Origin: Lachnospiraceae bacterium UBA6987 | GTDB taxonomy: Bacteria; Bacillota; Clostridia; Lachnospirales; Lachnospiraceae | Length of the DNA: 44,898 nt | Direction: 5' to 3' | Assembly: GCA_002449955.1 (NCBI GenBank) | Contig: DJYD01000026.1 | Coordinates: forward strand, 1-44,898 | In this document: positions 23,307 through 32,149 of the stretch, piece after piece | Layout of the letters: every line of letters begins with the position of its first letter | Position numbering within the stretch: the first letter of the stretch is position 1 | Notes under the pieces: generated by a model | Told to the model about the DNA's origin: nothing | What the model saw: only the letters and a program-made list of their open reading frames with translations | The model's database searches: none | Program-made: the position numbers and the translations under genes

Positions 23307-25643
23307 ATGACATCTATCTGTGAGACGCTGAACGCGCCTCAGCAGAAGGCTGTGCGAACGACAGAGGGGCCGCTGCTGATCCTGGCAGGAGCCGGTTCAG
23401 GCAAGACAAGGACCCTGACGCACCGCATAGCCTATTTGATTGAGGAAAAAGGAATAGATCCCTGGCACATTTTGGCCATTACCTTCACCAACAAAGCCGC
23501 AGAGGAAATGAAAACGCGTGTGGCGGCGATGACGCCGGAGGGCAGGAGTGTGTTCGTCTCCACCTTCCATGCCTGCTGCGCACGGATCCTGCGAAGCACA
23601 GCAGACAGGCTCGGCTATACGAAGTCTTTCACCATCTATGATACCGAGGACTCCCGGGTGTTGATGCGGCGCATCATCAAGGACAAGGATCTGGACCCGA
23701 AGATCTACAATGAAAAGGATGTGCTGCGTCAGATCTCCTCGCTGAAGGACGAAGTCGTCACGGCGGAAGAGTATGCAGCACGGCCGGGCAGCTTCAGGGA
23801 ACAGCGGATCGCCGAGCTGTATACGGAATACCAGAAGCGCCTGCTGATGGCGGATGCCATGGATTTTGACGATCTGCTGACGAACACCGTCCTCCTTCTG
23901 CGGGAGAATGAAGACATTCTTGCCCGCTACCGGGACCGTTTCCGTTACATTCTGGTGGATGAATATCAGGATACCAATACCGCTCAGTTTGATTTTGTGG
24001 AGCTTCTGGCGCGCGAGCACAGAAACCTCTGCGTGGTAGGTGACGATGACCAGTCGATCTATAAGTTCCGCGGAGCCAATATCGGAAATATCCTGCATTT
24101 TGAAGAGGCATTTCCCGGCGCGGCAGTCATTCGTCTGGAGCAGAATTATCGTTCGACCAAGAATATTCTGGCTGCAGCCAATCAGGTCATCAGCCACAAT
24201 GGGGAACGGATGGATAAAACCCTCTGGTCCGATAAGGCGGAAGGCGATCCGGTTGCGCTGCGTGAGTACGCGGATGCGCGGGAAGAGGCGGCTTCGATCG
24301 CAAGGGACATCGAGGCGGAGAGGAGCCGCTTTGCTTACGGCGACTGCGCCGTTTTGTACCGGACGAACAGTCAGTCCCGCCTGATCGAGGAAGCCCTTGT
24401 GGAGCGGGGCGTGCCCTATATTCTGGTCGGCGGTACAAATTTCTATGAGCGGCGCGAAATCAAGGACCTTTTAGCTTATCTGAAGACGGTGGCCAATGCC
24501 TTTGACGATGTGGCGGTCAGAAGAATCATCAATGTCCCGAGACGGGGTATCGGAGATACGACCGTGGAAAAAATTGCGCAGTTTGCCGCAGAGGAGGGGA
24601 TGACCTTCTATGAAGCGCTGAAGCGCTTTGCGGACGATCCCGAGACGAAGAAGGCGGCAGCTGCCAAGCTCAAGGCCTTCGCAGAATTGATCGAGTCCTT
24701 CCGGCAGGCACAGCGGGAAATGCGGATCGCAGAGCTGATTAATCTGATTCTTGACAGAAGCGGCTACCGTGATGCCCTGAAGGAAGAGGGCGAGATCGAG
24801 GCAGAATCGCGCCTGGAAAACCTGATGGAGCTGCAGAATAAGGCAGCGGCATTTGAAGATGAGCCCGGCGATCCGGATGCGCTCGGCCGCTTTCTGGAAC
24901 AGGTTGCCCTGGTGGCTGATGTGGATGAAATGGAGAGCGGTACGGACCGCGTGACCCTCATGACGATCCACAGCGCCAAGGGGCTGGAGTTTCCCAAGGT
25001 CTACCTGTCCGGCATGGAGCAGGACCTTTTCCCGAGTGCCAAATCGCTGTATTCCGGCAGTGATGAGGATCTTGAGGAGGAGCGGCGGCTCTGCTATGTG
25101 GGATTTACCCGCGCGAAGGAAAAACTGATCCTGACCGCGGCACGTGTGCGTATGGTCAACGGCCAGACGCAGATTCATAATACATCGCAGTTCGTGGATG
25201 AGATCGATCCGCTGTCCCTGAAAAAGGAACGGCTCTCGTCGATGATGAGCCCGCGCGAGGGCAGCGAACGGCAGATGAGAAAAGACTATGAAGCCGGAAG
25301 GATTTCTTCTTTCGGCAGAAAGGGGCAGTCAGTGGGTTGGACAGATTTCGGCGACAGCTTTGGCTTTGGTGAAATGCCTAAGATGCGCGGCAGTGTAAGA
25401 CCGCAGGGGAGCGGTCCGGTGTCCTCTTATTTTTCCTCGCAGGAGGAGAAGATCAAGACGGCGTCGGAAAATGCCTCGGATCTGCAGGCCGGCGATAGGG
25501 TCGTTCAGAAACGCTACGGCAAGGGAACGGTTGTTTCGCTGCAGCAGGGCAAGCGTGACATGGAAGTGACCGTGGATTTCGACAATTTCGGCCGGAAAGT
25601 CATGCTGGCCGGTTTTGCCGGTTTTGAGAAGATCGAGGAATAA
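23307..25643 (+). CDS. pcrA: ATP-dependent DNA helicase PcrA (UvrD/Rep family)
   Basis: Superfamily 1A 3'-5' helicase acting in repair and replication restart and in removing RecA or blocked RNA polymerase. 778 residues. Walker A AGAGSGKT at residues 27-34, helicase motif II VDEYQDTN, motif III DDDQSIYKFRGA, motif IV region LEQNYRST, motif V VTLMTIHSAKGLEF and motif VI VGFTRAKEKL. The C-terminal Tudor-like segment beginning ASDLQAGDRVVQKRYGKG is typical of PcrA and binds RNA polymerase. Coupled with yerC. Confidence 0.96.
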   Translation: MTSICETLNAPQQKAVRTTEGPLLILAGAGSGKTRTLTHRIAYLIEEKGIDPWHILAITFTNKAAEEMKTRVAAMTPEGRSVFVSTFHACCARILRSTADRLGYTKSFTIYDTEDSRVLMRRIIKDKDLDPKIYNEKDVLRQISSLKDEVVTAEEYAARPGSFREQRIAELYTEYQKRLLMADAMDFDDLLTNTVLLLRENEDILARYRDRFRYILVDEYQDTNTAQFDFVELLAREHRNLCVVGDDDQSIYKFRGANIGNILHFEEAFPGAAVIRLEQNYRSTKNILAAANQVISHNGERMDKTLWSDKAEGDPVALREYADAREEAASIARDIEAERSRFAYGDCAVLYRTNSQSRLIEEALVERGVPYILVGGTNFYERREIKDLLAYLKTVANAFDDVAVRRIINVPRRGIGDTTVEKIAQFAAEEGMTFYEALKRFADDPETKKAAAAKLKAFAELIESFRQAQREMRIAELINLILDRSGYRDALKEEGEIEAESRLENLMELQNKAAAFEDEPGDPDALGRFLEQVALVADVDEMESGTDRVTLMTIHSAKGLEFPKVYLSGMEQDLFPSAKSLYSGSDEDLEEERRLCYVGFTRAKEKLILTAARVRMVNGQTQIHNTSQFVDEIDPLSLKKERLSSMMSPREGSERQMRKDYEAGRISSFGRKGQSVGWTDFGDSFGFGEMPKMRGSVRPQGSGPVSSYFSSQEEKIKTASENASDLQAGDRVVQKRYGKGTVVSLQQGKRDMEVTVDFDNFGRKVMLAGFAGFEKIEE

Positions 25644-25673
25644 AACAAGGCCCCACTGCCGTGCAGACGGCAC

Positions 25674-25702
25674 TTGCAGGGGCTCCGCCGCTATGCTATA
25701 AT
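25674..25702 (+). promoter_or_regulatory. Promoter of the small membrane protein gene
   Basis: TTGCAG (25674-25679), 17-base spacer, TATAAT (25697-25702) with an extended -10 TGC. It overlaps a GCCCC...GGGGC stem-loop that follows pcrA (about 25650-25683). Confidence 0.7.
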
Positions 25703-25774
25703 TGGAACAGAAAAAGACTGCCGGACAATATCCGGCAGAGCAACAGCTTTATAACAGAAGAAAGGAAGATGACC

Positions 25775-26053
25775 ATGAGGAAAACAGAAAAATGTAAGTG
25801 CAAGCTGAAAAAGCCGCTGATCATTCTCCTGGTGCTGGCTGTGTTGGCCTTCATCGGCTGGCTGGTGTATTATTTCTTTTTTGCCAAGGATTACGAGGAG
25901 CTAGATGAAACGCTCTTTGAGGGCAAGGAGAAAGAACCTGTGACGGAGCAGCCTGCCGAAGAAAAGGCGGAAGAGAACTGTGCTGAAGAGGCGGTTCAAG
26001 AAGCCTGCAGCCCTGAAGTAGAACCCGCTGAAGAGCCTGCGGCAGAAGTCTGA
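25775..26053 (+). CDS. Small single-pass membrane protein with acidic tail
   Basis: 92 residues from the ATG at 25775 (RBS AAAGGAAG); an ATG two codons upstream is possible. A basic, cysteine-containing head (KCKCKLKK) is followed by a transmembrane helix (about residues 14-34), then a long Glu/Ala/Pro-rich tail. No family is recognised. Its order and spacing suggest one transcript with the methyltransferase and potassium channel genes that follow. Confidence 0.6.
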   Translation: MRKTEKCKCKLKKPLIILLVLAVLAFIGWLVYYFFFAKDYEELDETLFEGKEKEPVTEQPAEEKAEENCAEEAVQEACSPEVEPAEEPAAEV

Positions 26054-26073
26054 AACGGTTTACAGGAGACCCT

Positions 26074-27243
26074 ATGAACGAATACATGACCTGTGGCGCC
26101 TTCTGGCGCTGCGGCGGCTGCCGCTACGGTGCGGAACCGTATGAGGCGCAGCTGGCCGCCAAAAAACAGGAACTCGAAGGACTCTTTCGGAAGGTGCTTC
26201 CGGAAGAGTTCTTTGCATGCGAAAGCTACGAGGGCATGTTGGGCAGCCCCGTGCAGACGGGCTATCGCAACAAGATGGAATTTTCCTTCGGCAATGAGTC
26301 AAAGGACGGGCCGCTGACGCTCGGCCTGCACCGGAAGGGCAGCTTTTACGACATCATCCCGGTGCCGGACTGCCTCATCGCACCGGAGGACTTCGGAACA
26401 ATCTGCACCGCTGTGCAGGTGTATTTTCGCGAGAAAAATGTGCCCTTCCTGCATAAGCGGAGCCATCAGGGAAGCCTCAGGCACCTGGTGCTTAGAAGCA
26501 GCCTTTCCGGAGCCGTGATGGTGAACCTGGTCACGGCGTCTAACTATCATCCGGAGCCTGATTTTACGGAAATGCTGCTTGCCCTGCCGCTTAAGGGCCG
26601 CATAAGCGGCATCCTGCATACGGAAAATAACAGCCTCGCGGACGCAGTGATCCCGGACAAGGTGAACCTGCTGTGGGGCGAGGACTTCCTCACTGAGACC
26701 GTGCTCGGCCTGACCTTCCGCATCTCTCCCTTCTCCTTCTTCCAGACCAACACCCGCGGGGCGGAGGTCCTTTACGGGAAGGCGCGGGAGTATATCGGTG
26801 CGATCGATGGCTGCACGCTGTACGACCTTTACAGCGGCACCGGGACCATTGCCCAGGTGCTTGCCCCCGCGGCAAAGGAAGTCATCGGGGTGGAGATCGT
26901 GGAGGAGGCCGTGGCGGCTGCCCGCGAAAATGCGGCGCTAAACGGACTTAATAACTGCAGGTTCCTCGCGGGTGACGTGTTAAAGGAACTGGACGCGATC
27001 GAGGAGGTCCCGGATATGATCGTCATGGACCCGCCGCGTGACGGCGTGAATCCGAAGGCCCTTTCAAAGATCATGGGGAAAGGCGCGCGGAACCTCCTCT
27101 ACATCAGCTGTAAGCCCTCGAGCCTTGTGCGGGATATCCCCGCCCTCGCCCTCGGCGGCTATGAGGCGAAAAAGCTCTGCTTTGTGGACATGTTCCCGAA
27201 CTCCGCAAACTGCGAAGCCATCTGCCTGTTATCCAGGCGCTGA
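26074..27243 (+). CDS. rlmD: 23S rRNA (uracil-5-)-methyltransferase, RlmD/TrmA family
   Basis: SAM-dependent, probably [4Fe-4S]-containing enzyme that forms 5-methyluridine in 23S rRNA. 389 residues. The N-terminal cluster cysteines lie in CGAFWRCGGC, without a clear N-terminal TRAM domain, so it is shorter than the usual 430-460. The SAM-binding motif LYDLYSGTGTIAQVLA, the motif MDPPRDGVNPK and the catalytic-site segment ISCKPSSLVRD are visible; the nucleophile is the Cys in ISCKP. The exact target uridine cannot be decided from sequence. Confidence 0.85.
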   Translation: MNEYMTCGAFWRCGGCRYGAEPYEAQLAAKKQELEGLFRKVLPEEFFACESYEGMLGSPVQTGYRNKMEFSFGNESKDGPLTLGLHRKGSFYDIIPVPDCLIAPEDFGTICTAVQVYFREKNVPFLHKRSHQGSLRHLVLRSSLSGAVMVNLVTASNYHPEPDFTEMLLALPLKGRISGILHTENNSLADAVIPDKVNLLWGEDFLTETVLGLTFRISPFSFFQTNTRGAEVLYGKAREYIGAIDGCTLYDLYSGTGTIAQVLAPAAKEVIGVEIVEEAVAAARENAALNGLNNCRFLAGDVLKELDAIEEVPDMIVMDPPRDGVNPKALSKIMGKGARNLLYISCKPSSLVRDIPALALGGYEAKKLCFVDMFPNSANCEAICLLSRR

Positions 27244-27257
27244 GAATAGGTGACAGC

Positions 27258-28214
27258 ATGAAAGTATCGGAAAAGACACGGAAAAGGATCTTTGAGATCA
27301 TCCAGATCGGCAACCGGGAGGACTTCCCGAGCCGGGCTTTCGACATTTTCATCGTGACGGCGATCGTGCTCAACATCGCGGTCCTCATTCTGGATACCTT
27401 CGATCAGCTGAGCGCGTACGACGGCGTCTTCCGGACCGTCGAGATCGTAACGATCCTGATCTTCTGCGTGGAATATGCGCTCCGGATCTGGACGGCGGAC
27501 CTCCTTTTTCCGGAAGAAAAAAAGAAGAGCAGAGCCATCCTGAAGTTCATTTTCTCCTTTGACGGCCTCGTGGATCTTCTGACGATCCTGCCCTTCTTCT
27601 TCCTCTCCGGCATGGGCGCCGTGCGCTTCCTCCGCGTCGCGCGCATCTTTCACCTGTTCCGCATCAATACCCAGTACGAGTCCTTTCAGGTCATCACTTC
27701 GGTCCTTAAGGAAAAGCGGAACGCTATCCTGTATTCGGTCTTCATCATCGTGGTGCTGATCCTGGCCTCCTCGCTCACCATGTACAGCGTGGAGCACGCG
27801 GCGCAGCCCGAAGTGTTCAAAAATGCCTTCTCCGGCATCTGGTGGAGCGTTTCCACGGTCTTTACCGTCGGCTACGGCGACATTTACCCGGTCACGGTGC
27901 TCGGGCGCGTCATGGGGGTCATCATCACCTTCCTGGGCGTCGGCGCGGTCGCGATCCCTACGGGCATCCTTTCCGCGGGTTTCGTGGAACATTATTCGCG
28001 CCTGCAGCGAAGCGTTGAGGCGGCGGAATACAAGAACAGCAGCGCGGTCATCCTGGCAGATAAGGCTTCACCCTACGCGGGCCGCAGAGTGAAGGAAATA
28101 GAAGAAATGAACGCCGTCTGCGTGACGGCGCTCATTCGCGGGGAACTCGTTATCGTTCCGGAAGATACGGTCCGTATCGAGGAAGGTGACGTTCTGCTGG
28201 TTATGAAATTGTAA
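27258..28214 (+). CDS. Voltage-gated-type potassium channel with RCK_C domain
   Basis: 318 residues. Six transmembrane segments with an S4-like helix carrying Arg123, Arg126 and Arg129, and the potassium selectivity filter TVGYGD at residues 203-208. After the last helix (ending near 235) a C-terminal TrkA_C/RCK_C-like domain begins at SSAVILADKASPYAG and ends at the stop. RCK_C binds cyclic di-AMP or other small ligands in several families; ligand here is unknown. Starts 14 bases after the methyltransferase gene. It converges on MscS, 5 bases away. Confidence 0.88.
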   Translation: MKVSEKTRKRIFEIIQIGNREDFPSRAFDIFIVTAIVLNIAVLILDTFDQLSAYDGVFRTVEIVTILIFCVEYALRIWTADLLFPEEKKKSRAILKFIFSFDGLVDLLTILPFFFLSGMGAVRFLRVARIFHLFRINTQYESFQVITSVLKEKRNAILYSVFIIVVLILASSLTMYSVEHAAQPEVFKNAFSGIWWSVSTVFTVGYGDIYPVTVLGRVMGVIITFLGVGAVAIPTGILSAGFVEHYSRLQRSVEAAEYKNSSAVILADKASPYAGRRVKEIEEMNAVCVTALIRGELVIVPEDTVRIEEGDVLLVMKL

Positions 28215-28219
28215 ACGGA

Positions 28220-29263
28220 TCAGGCGTTTTCCTGCGGTTCATCCGGCTCCTGCGCATCTTGCGCGGGGGCTTCTTTTTTTGCCTCGGGTTTCTTGCCCTG
28301 CCAGACGACGACCTGCGGGAACGGGATCTCGATGCCGCCGGCGTCCAGCGCCAGTTTCAGTTCGCGGTTCAGGACCCGGCGTGCCGCGTAGATGTTCGAT
28401 TCGTCCACGTCGGCGATGACCTTGAGGTCCACCGAGGATTCGGACAGGTTCTCAACGCCCACGTAGCGCGGGGCTTTCGGGAAGTAATCCGGATAGCGTT
28501 CGGGAAGCTTTTCCAGCATGTCGGTGATGACCTTCTCGGCAGCCACGAGATCCGCGCCGTAGGCGATGCTGACGACGGACACGGCAAGGGAAGTGACTTC
28601 GGAAAGGTTGGTCATAACGCGGATGTCAGAATTGTTGATGATGCGGTTATTGCCGCCGGCATCGACGATCTGGGTCGAGACGATGCCGATGTTCTTGACT
28701 GTGCCGCGGAAGCCGTCCACGCTGATGATGTCGCCCACGTAGAAGCGCCCTTCAAAGAGGATGAACAGCCCGGCAAAAATGTCTTCGATGAGGCTCTGCG
28801 CGCCGAAACCGATGACCAGGGCTAAGATCCCGAGGCTGGCGATGACGGTCAGGATGTCCGCGCCCAGAAGGTTCAGGCCGTAGATCACACCGAAGATCAC
28901 GATGGCATAGCGGACCAGGTTTGCAATCATGCCCTTGATTGTTTCCGCATGGCGGTTCTTCAGCTTGATCAGGGAGAAGATCCACATGATCAGGCGGTAG
29001 ACGGCCCAGCAGGCGAGGATCATGAACAGGAGGGAAACGATGCGCAGCCAGTCAAAGCCGCCTTCTCTCGTCTGTACGGGCATGTACTGACTGAAGTAGG
29101 TCGCGTGGAAGAGCCGGATGGCTTCCTGCTGCGCCGGCTTCAGGAAGAAGAGAAACTGCGGCGCGTTCAGTGCGATCAGGACCAGCAGGATGACGGCGAT
29201 CCCGATGATGCGGACGGTGCCTTTGCCCTGCTGTTTCTTGGTTTCGGAAGTGTTGCTGCTCAT
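28220..29263 (-). CDS. mscS: Small-conductance mechanosensitive channel MscS
   Basis: 347 residues from the ATG at 29263, which has GAAAGGA upstream; ATGs at 29284 and 29296 are less well placed. Three membrane helices precede the conserved MscS segment: GADILTVIASLGILALVIGFGAQSLIEDI in TM3 (shown here in part), then FYVGDIISVDGFRGTVKNI and the NNSDIRVMTNLS beta domain. The C-terminal 30 residues are Pro/Glu/Gln-rich and disordered. Releases osmolytes on hypo-osmotic shock. Lies downstream of the Cys-ribbon repeat gene with a 62-base gap and may share its transcript. Confidence 0.93.
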   Translation of the reverse strand: MSSNTSETKKQQGKGTVRIIGIAVILLVLIALNAPQFLFFLKPAQQEAIRLFHATYFSQYMPVQTREGGFDWLRIVSLLFMILACWAVYRLIMWIFSLIKLKNRHAETIKGMIANLVRYAIVIFGVIYGLNLLGADILTVIASLGILALVIGFGAQSLIEDIFAGLFILFEGRFYVGDIISVDGFRGTVKNIGIVSTQIVDAGGNNRIINNSDIRVMTNLSEVTSLAVSVVSIAYGADLVAAEKVITDMLEKLPERYPDYFPKAPRYVGVENLSESSVDLKVIADVDESNIYAARRVLNRELKLALDAGGIEIPFPQVVVWQGKKPEAKKEAPAQDAQEPDEPQENA

Positions 29264-29325
29264 GGTGATGTCCTTTCCCGGCATGATGCCTGACATGATT
29301 GACGAGAGTATCCTAAGGGTATCGG

Positions 29326-31188
29326 TTACGGCTGGGTGAAGGTGCGGTATCCGCCGCCCTGCGGGTAAGCCGTGTAAAGGTCATCAGAAGATCCGCTGGA
29401 GGCAAGACGAAGGTAGATCGTATAGTAATAGGTGATTCCAGAAACAGGGGTGAAATCCAGATGGATGACTCCGGACGTGCCGGTCACGGTTGCACTGTCA
29501 CTGTCACGGAACCCAACGGCTACGGAACCGGACTGTCCATAGTAATTGTTCTCGCAGGCGGTGACATCGCCCCATTCCAGGGCATAGAAGCCTTGGGCAT
29601 TGGCCTGATCGAGCAGATCCTGCGTCAAGGTATAGCGGATAGTCGTGGCGTTTTCCAGTGAGATCGTAAAGCCATAAGCGCCGCAGCGGCTGCAGGCAGT
29701 CGGAGTTTCATCACCTGACATTAAGTATCCGAAAGTGTATGTGTGTCCGAGCGCTGCCGTATACGTATCCCGGTAGCTGTCGCCGCAGCGTGAACAGGTG
29801 TGGGTGGTGTAACCCTGCGCGGTGCAGGTGGGGTCAGTGACCTGGGCTAAATAGCTGTGGCCGAGGGCCGCCGTTTCCGTATCTCTGTAGCTGCTGCCGC
29901 AGCGGGAGCAGGTATGGGTGGTATAGCCCTGGGCGGTGCAGGTGGGGGCAGTGACCGCCGCAGTGTAGCTGTGGCCGAGCGCCGCGGTGTACGCATCCCT
30001 GTAGCTGCTGCCGCAGCGGGAGCAGGTATGGGTGGTATAGCCCTGGGCGGTGCAGGTGGGGGCAGTGACCGCCGCGGTGTAGCTGTGGCCGAGCGCCGGC
30101 GAGGTTTCCGTAGTCCGGGAGAGTTCCTCGCCGCAGCGGGAACAATAGATGACCTCATCCTGGCTGCCCTCCGCGGTGCAGCCGGCATTCACGACGTTCT
30201 CCGTAACCGGCTCGTCTTCGGTATGGCCGAGGGCTTCGAGGACGATCACGGTCCGGGAGAGTTCCTCGCCGCAGACGCTGCAGTAGACGACTTCTTCCGC
30301 GCTGCCTTCTTCCTCGCAGCCCGGTTCAACCTCATTCTCCGTGACGGGTTCGCCTTCGGTATGACCGATGGCTTCGAGGACGACCGTGGTCCGCGAGACC
30401 TCCTCGCCGCAGACGCTGCAGTAAACGACTTCTTCTTCGCTGCCGTCCTCAACGCAGTTCGGATCGATCACGTTTTCGATGACGGGGGCGGCCCCGGTAT
30501 GGCCGAGGGCGCCGAGCACGGTCTTCGTGCGGGAGAGTTCCTTCCCGCAGACGGTGCAGTAGGTCACGTCTTCACGGGAACCGTCGTGCACGCAGTCCGG
30601 TTCGACGACGTTCTCAGGGACGGGCGCCCCCGGCTCGTGCGCTTTCGTCGTCACTTGGGTGAGCCGCACGCCGCAGTCGGTGCAAACGTAGCAGGAGAGG
30701 CCGTTCTCCGTACAGCTTGCCTCCTTGAGCACGATAAGATTGCTGAAATCATACTGATGAGGCCCTTCGGGGTCGCTGCGCCAGACCGCGTTCAGTTCTT
30801 CCGGGGTATAGTCGTTCGGCTGCACGAAGGCGTCTGCGTCCAGCGTGCGGAAGATGCCCCTGATCCGGGTTCCGCCGGCGGACTGATCTCCCGCAGCGGC
30901 ATTCGCGATCAGAGTCGTCGCGGCTACGATGGCCGCGCCGCCCCGCATGGCGGAGCCGAGAAACTTCCGGAACCAGGACATGCGGCTGCGTTTCGCTTTC
31001 TGTGCTTCCTGCGCTTTCCGCGGCTTTTCGCCCTGGGGGACTTCCCCCTGAAAGATATTCTCCTCCCGCATGGTCACGGCGGATTCCTTAAAAAAGGTCA
31101 CGTCGGGATATTCCGGCGTGAATTCCGGATCGATGCTGTGCTCCGGCTGGGGCGGGAGATATTCATTATTATTCCACTCATTGTCCAT
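29326..31188 (-). CDS. Membrane-anchored surface protein with Cys-ribbon repeats
   Basis: 620 residues. A cytoplasmic head of about 75 residues ends in basic KAKRSRMSWFRK and is followed by a hydrophobic segment (about residues 76-98) with no clear signal-peptidase site, so a type II membrane anchor. The exterior part has about five repeats of the form YCxVCGEELSRT with a GHT-PV-EN stretch between, then three 38-residue repeats of the form GHSYTAAVTAPTCTAQGYTT then HTCSRCGSSYRD. A final beta-rich domain of about 130 residues starts near FTISLENATT. CxxC pairs suggest small zinc ribbons or disulfide-bonded modules. Such repeats occur in clostridial surface proteins. Binding partner unknown. 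The gene is divergent from the DUF2975 operon. Confidence 0.75.
   Translation of the reverse strand: MDNEWNNNEYLPPQPEHSIDPEFTPEYPDVTFFKESAVTMREENIFQGEVPQGEKPRKAQEAQKAKRSRMSWFRKFLGSAMRGGAAIVAATTLIANAAAGDQSAGGTRIRGIFRTLDADAFVQPNDYTPEELNAVWRSDPEGPHQYDFSNLIVLKEASCTENGLSCYVCTDCGVRLTQVTTKAHEPGAPVPENVVEPDCVHDGSREDVTYCTVCGKELSRTKTVLGALGHTGAAPVIENVIDPNCVEDGSEEEVVYCSVCGEEVSRTTVVLEAIGHTEGEPVTENEVEPGCEEEGSAEEVVYCSVCGEELSRTVIVLEALGHTEDEPVTENVVNAGCTAEGSQDEVIYCSRCGEELSRTTETSPALGHSYTAAVTAPTCTAQGYTTHTCSRCGSSYRDAYTAALGHSYTAAVTAPTCTAQGYTTHTCSRCGSSYRDTETAALGHSYLAQVTDPTCTAQGYTTHTCSRCGDSYRDTYTAALGHTYTFGYLMSGDETPTACSRCGAYGFTISLENATTIRYTLTQDLLDQANAQGFYALEWGDVTACENNYYGQSGSVAVGFRDSDSATVTGTSGVIHLDFTPVSGITYYYTIYLRLASSGSSDDLYTAYPQGGGYRTFTQP
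29740..30090 (-). repeat. Tandem 114-bp repeats within the Cys-ribbon gene
   Basis: The unit starting at the codons for GHS/GHT recurs exactly every 114 bases (boundary codons near 29740, 29854, 29968 and 30082), coding for 38-residue protein repeats. Two of the units are near-identical in DNA, indicating recent expansion or gene conversion. Confidence 0.85.
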
Positions 31189-31232
31189 ACCGTATCCGCC
31201 TTTCGGAAGGAGGGCTGCGGGGTGCTGAAACC

Positions 31233-31262
31233 ATTATGGCAGAGTCCGGGGCGGATTGTCAA
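31233..31262 (-). promoter_or_regulatory. Promoter of the Cys-ribbon gene
   Basis: On the minus strand TTGACA (31262-31257), 18-base spacer, CATAAT (31238-31233), 45 bases before the ATG. Confidence 0.65.
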
Positions 31263-31307
31263 CACAAATCTGCTTTAAAGCGCTAAAGTGAACATGCTCA
31301 TAACAAA

Positions 31308-31399
31308 TTTAACGTTTATCGTAAAAAACGCTTGACAGGCGTTAAAAGCGAGTGTATGATGCACTTAACGATAAACATTAAATCATTAACGATAAGTGC
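31308..31399 (+). promoter_or_regulatory. Promoter with flanking inverted operator-like repeats
   Basis: TTGACA (31332-31337), 17-base spacer, TATGAT (31355-31360). TTTAACGTTTATCGTAAAA (31308-31326) lies upstream; CTTAACGATAAACATTAAA (31364-31382) downstream is its inverted copy, 16 of 19 bases identical. A further TTAACGATAA lies at 31386-31395, and GCACTTA (31361-31367) and TAAGTGC (31393-31399) form an outer inverted repeat. These are likely binding sites for the XRE protein encoded in the same operon. Confidence 0.75.
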
Positions 31400-31427
31400 T
31401 TAAGATATTTTTCCAGGAGGTTTTCTC

Positions 31428-32141
31428 ATGAACAGCGAGATCAAGAAAAAAGTCAACACCGTGGGCAAGGTGGGGCATATCCTTGCCGTCATCGCCAAGA
31501 TATTCCTCATCGCGGGCATGGTCTGCATGATCCTTGGCATCGCCGTTGGCGTCATCTTCCCGCGGGACGCCGTACAGGCGGATCTTTCCGGAGAAGTTAC
31601 GGTCCACGTTTCCAAGAATCTCTATGAGGGCAGGCTCCCGGTCATCGGCGACCTGGGGGATCCGGAAAACTGGAACATCAAGCTCGACGGAGAGGAATTC
31701 GACGATGTCAGGATCGAAAAGACGGACGGCGGCATCGACATCACCGGTTCGATGCGCGGCGCTGTTCCGGTCCTCGGCACGCTGTTTAAGGGCTGCGTGC
31801 TCGGTCTCGTTTATATGACGGCGGTGCTTGTTGTTTTCTGTTTCCTCGACGCGCTGATGAAGGAATTCAGGACCTGTGAGACGCCGTTTTCGCCCGGCGT
31901 GGTTCGGAAAATGTCGAACTTCGCCTGGTCGCTGCTCCCGATGGGCCTCCTGTCCGGCTTTTCCGGCGGCGAGGTCCTGCCGGTCCGCTTCTTCTCGGTC
32001 AACACCTTCTCCGTAAACGGGATCGGCAGTGAATATACCATCAATATCTCTGTTGTTCTCATGATCCTCGTGGTCTTTGCGCTGGTGCAGGTTTTTAAGT
32101 ACGGCGCCGAGCTCCAGCAGCAGGCCGACGAAACATTGTGA
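31428..32141 (+). CDS. DUF2975-type membrane protein
   Basis: 237 residues, four hydrophobic segments (about 20-44, 110-135, 157-172 and 205-225). The topology and the pairing with a small XRE regulator downstream match the DUF2975 group, whose function is not established. A long extracytoplasmic loop separates the first two helices. AGGAGG precedes the ATG at 31428. First gene of an operon with the regulator and a nucleoside phosphorylase. Confidence 0.75.
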   Translation: MNSEIKKKVNTVGKVGHILAVIAKIFLIAGMVCMILGIAVGVIFPRDAVQADLSGEVTVHVSKNLYEGRLPVIGDLGDPENWNIKLDGEEFDDVRIEKTDGGIDITGSMRGAVPVLGTLFKGCVLGLVYMTAVLVVFCFLDALMKEFRTCETPFSPGVVRKMSNFAWSLLPMGLLSGFSGGEVLPVRFFSVNTFSVNGIGSEYTINISVVLMILVVFALVQVFKYGAELQQQADETL

Positions 32142-32149
32142 GGTGAGGC

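Noticed and set aside
29740..30090. Regular repeats that could suggest a CRISPR array
   Set aside because: The 114-base period is in frame, codes for protein repeats and has no variable spacers.
29857..31278. A 473-residue plus-strand frame opposite the Cys-ribbon gene
   Set aside because: Repetitive antisense of the ribbon repeats; no start signals and no recognisable domain.
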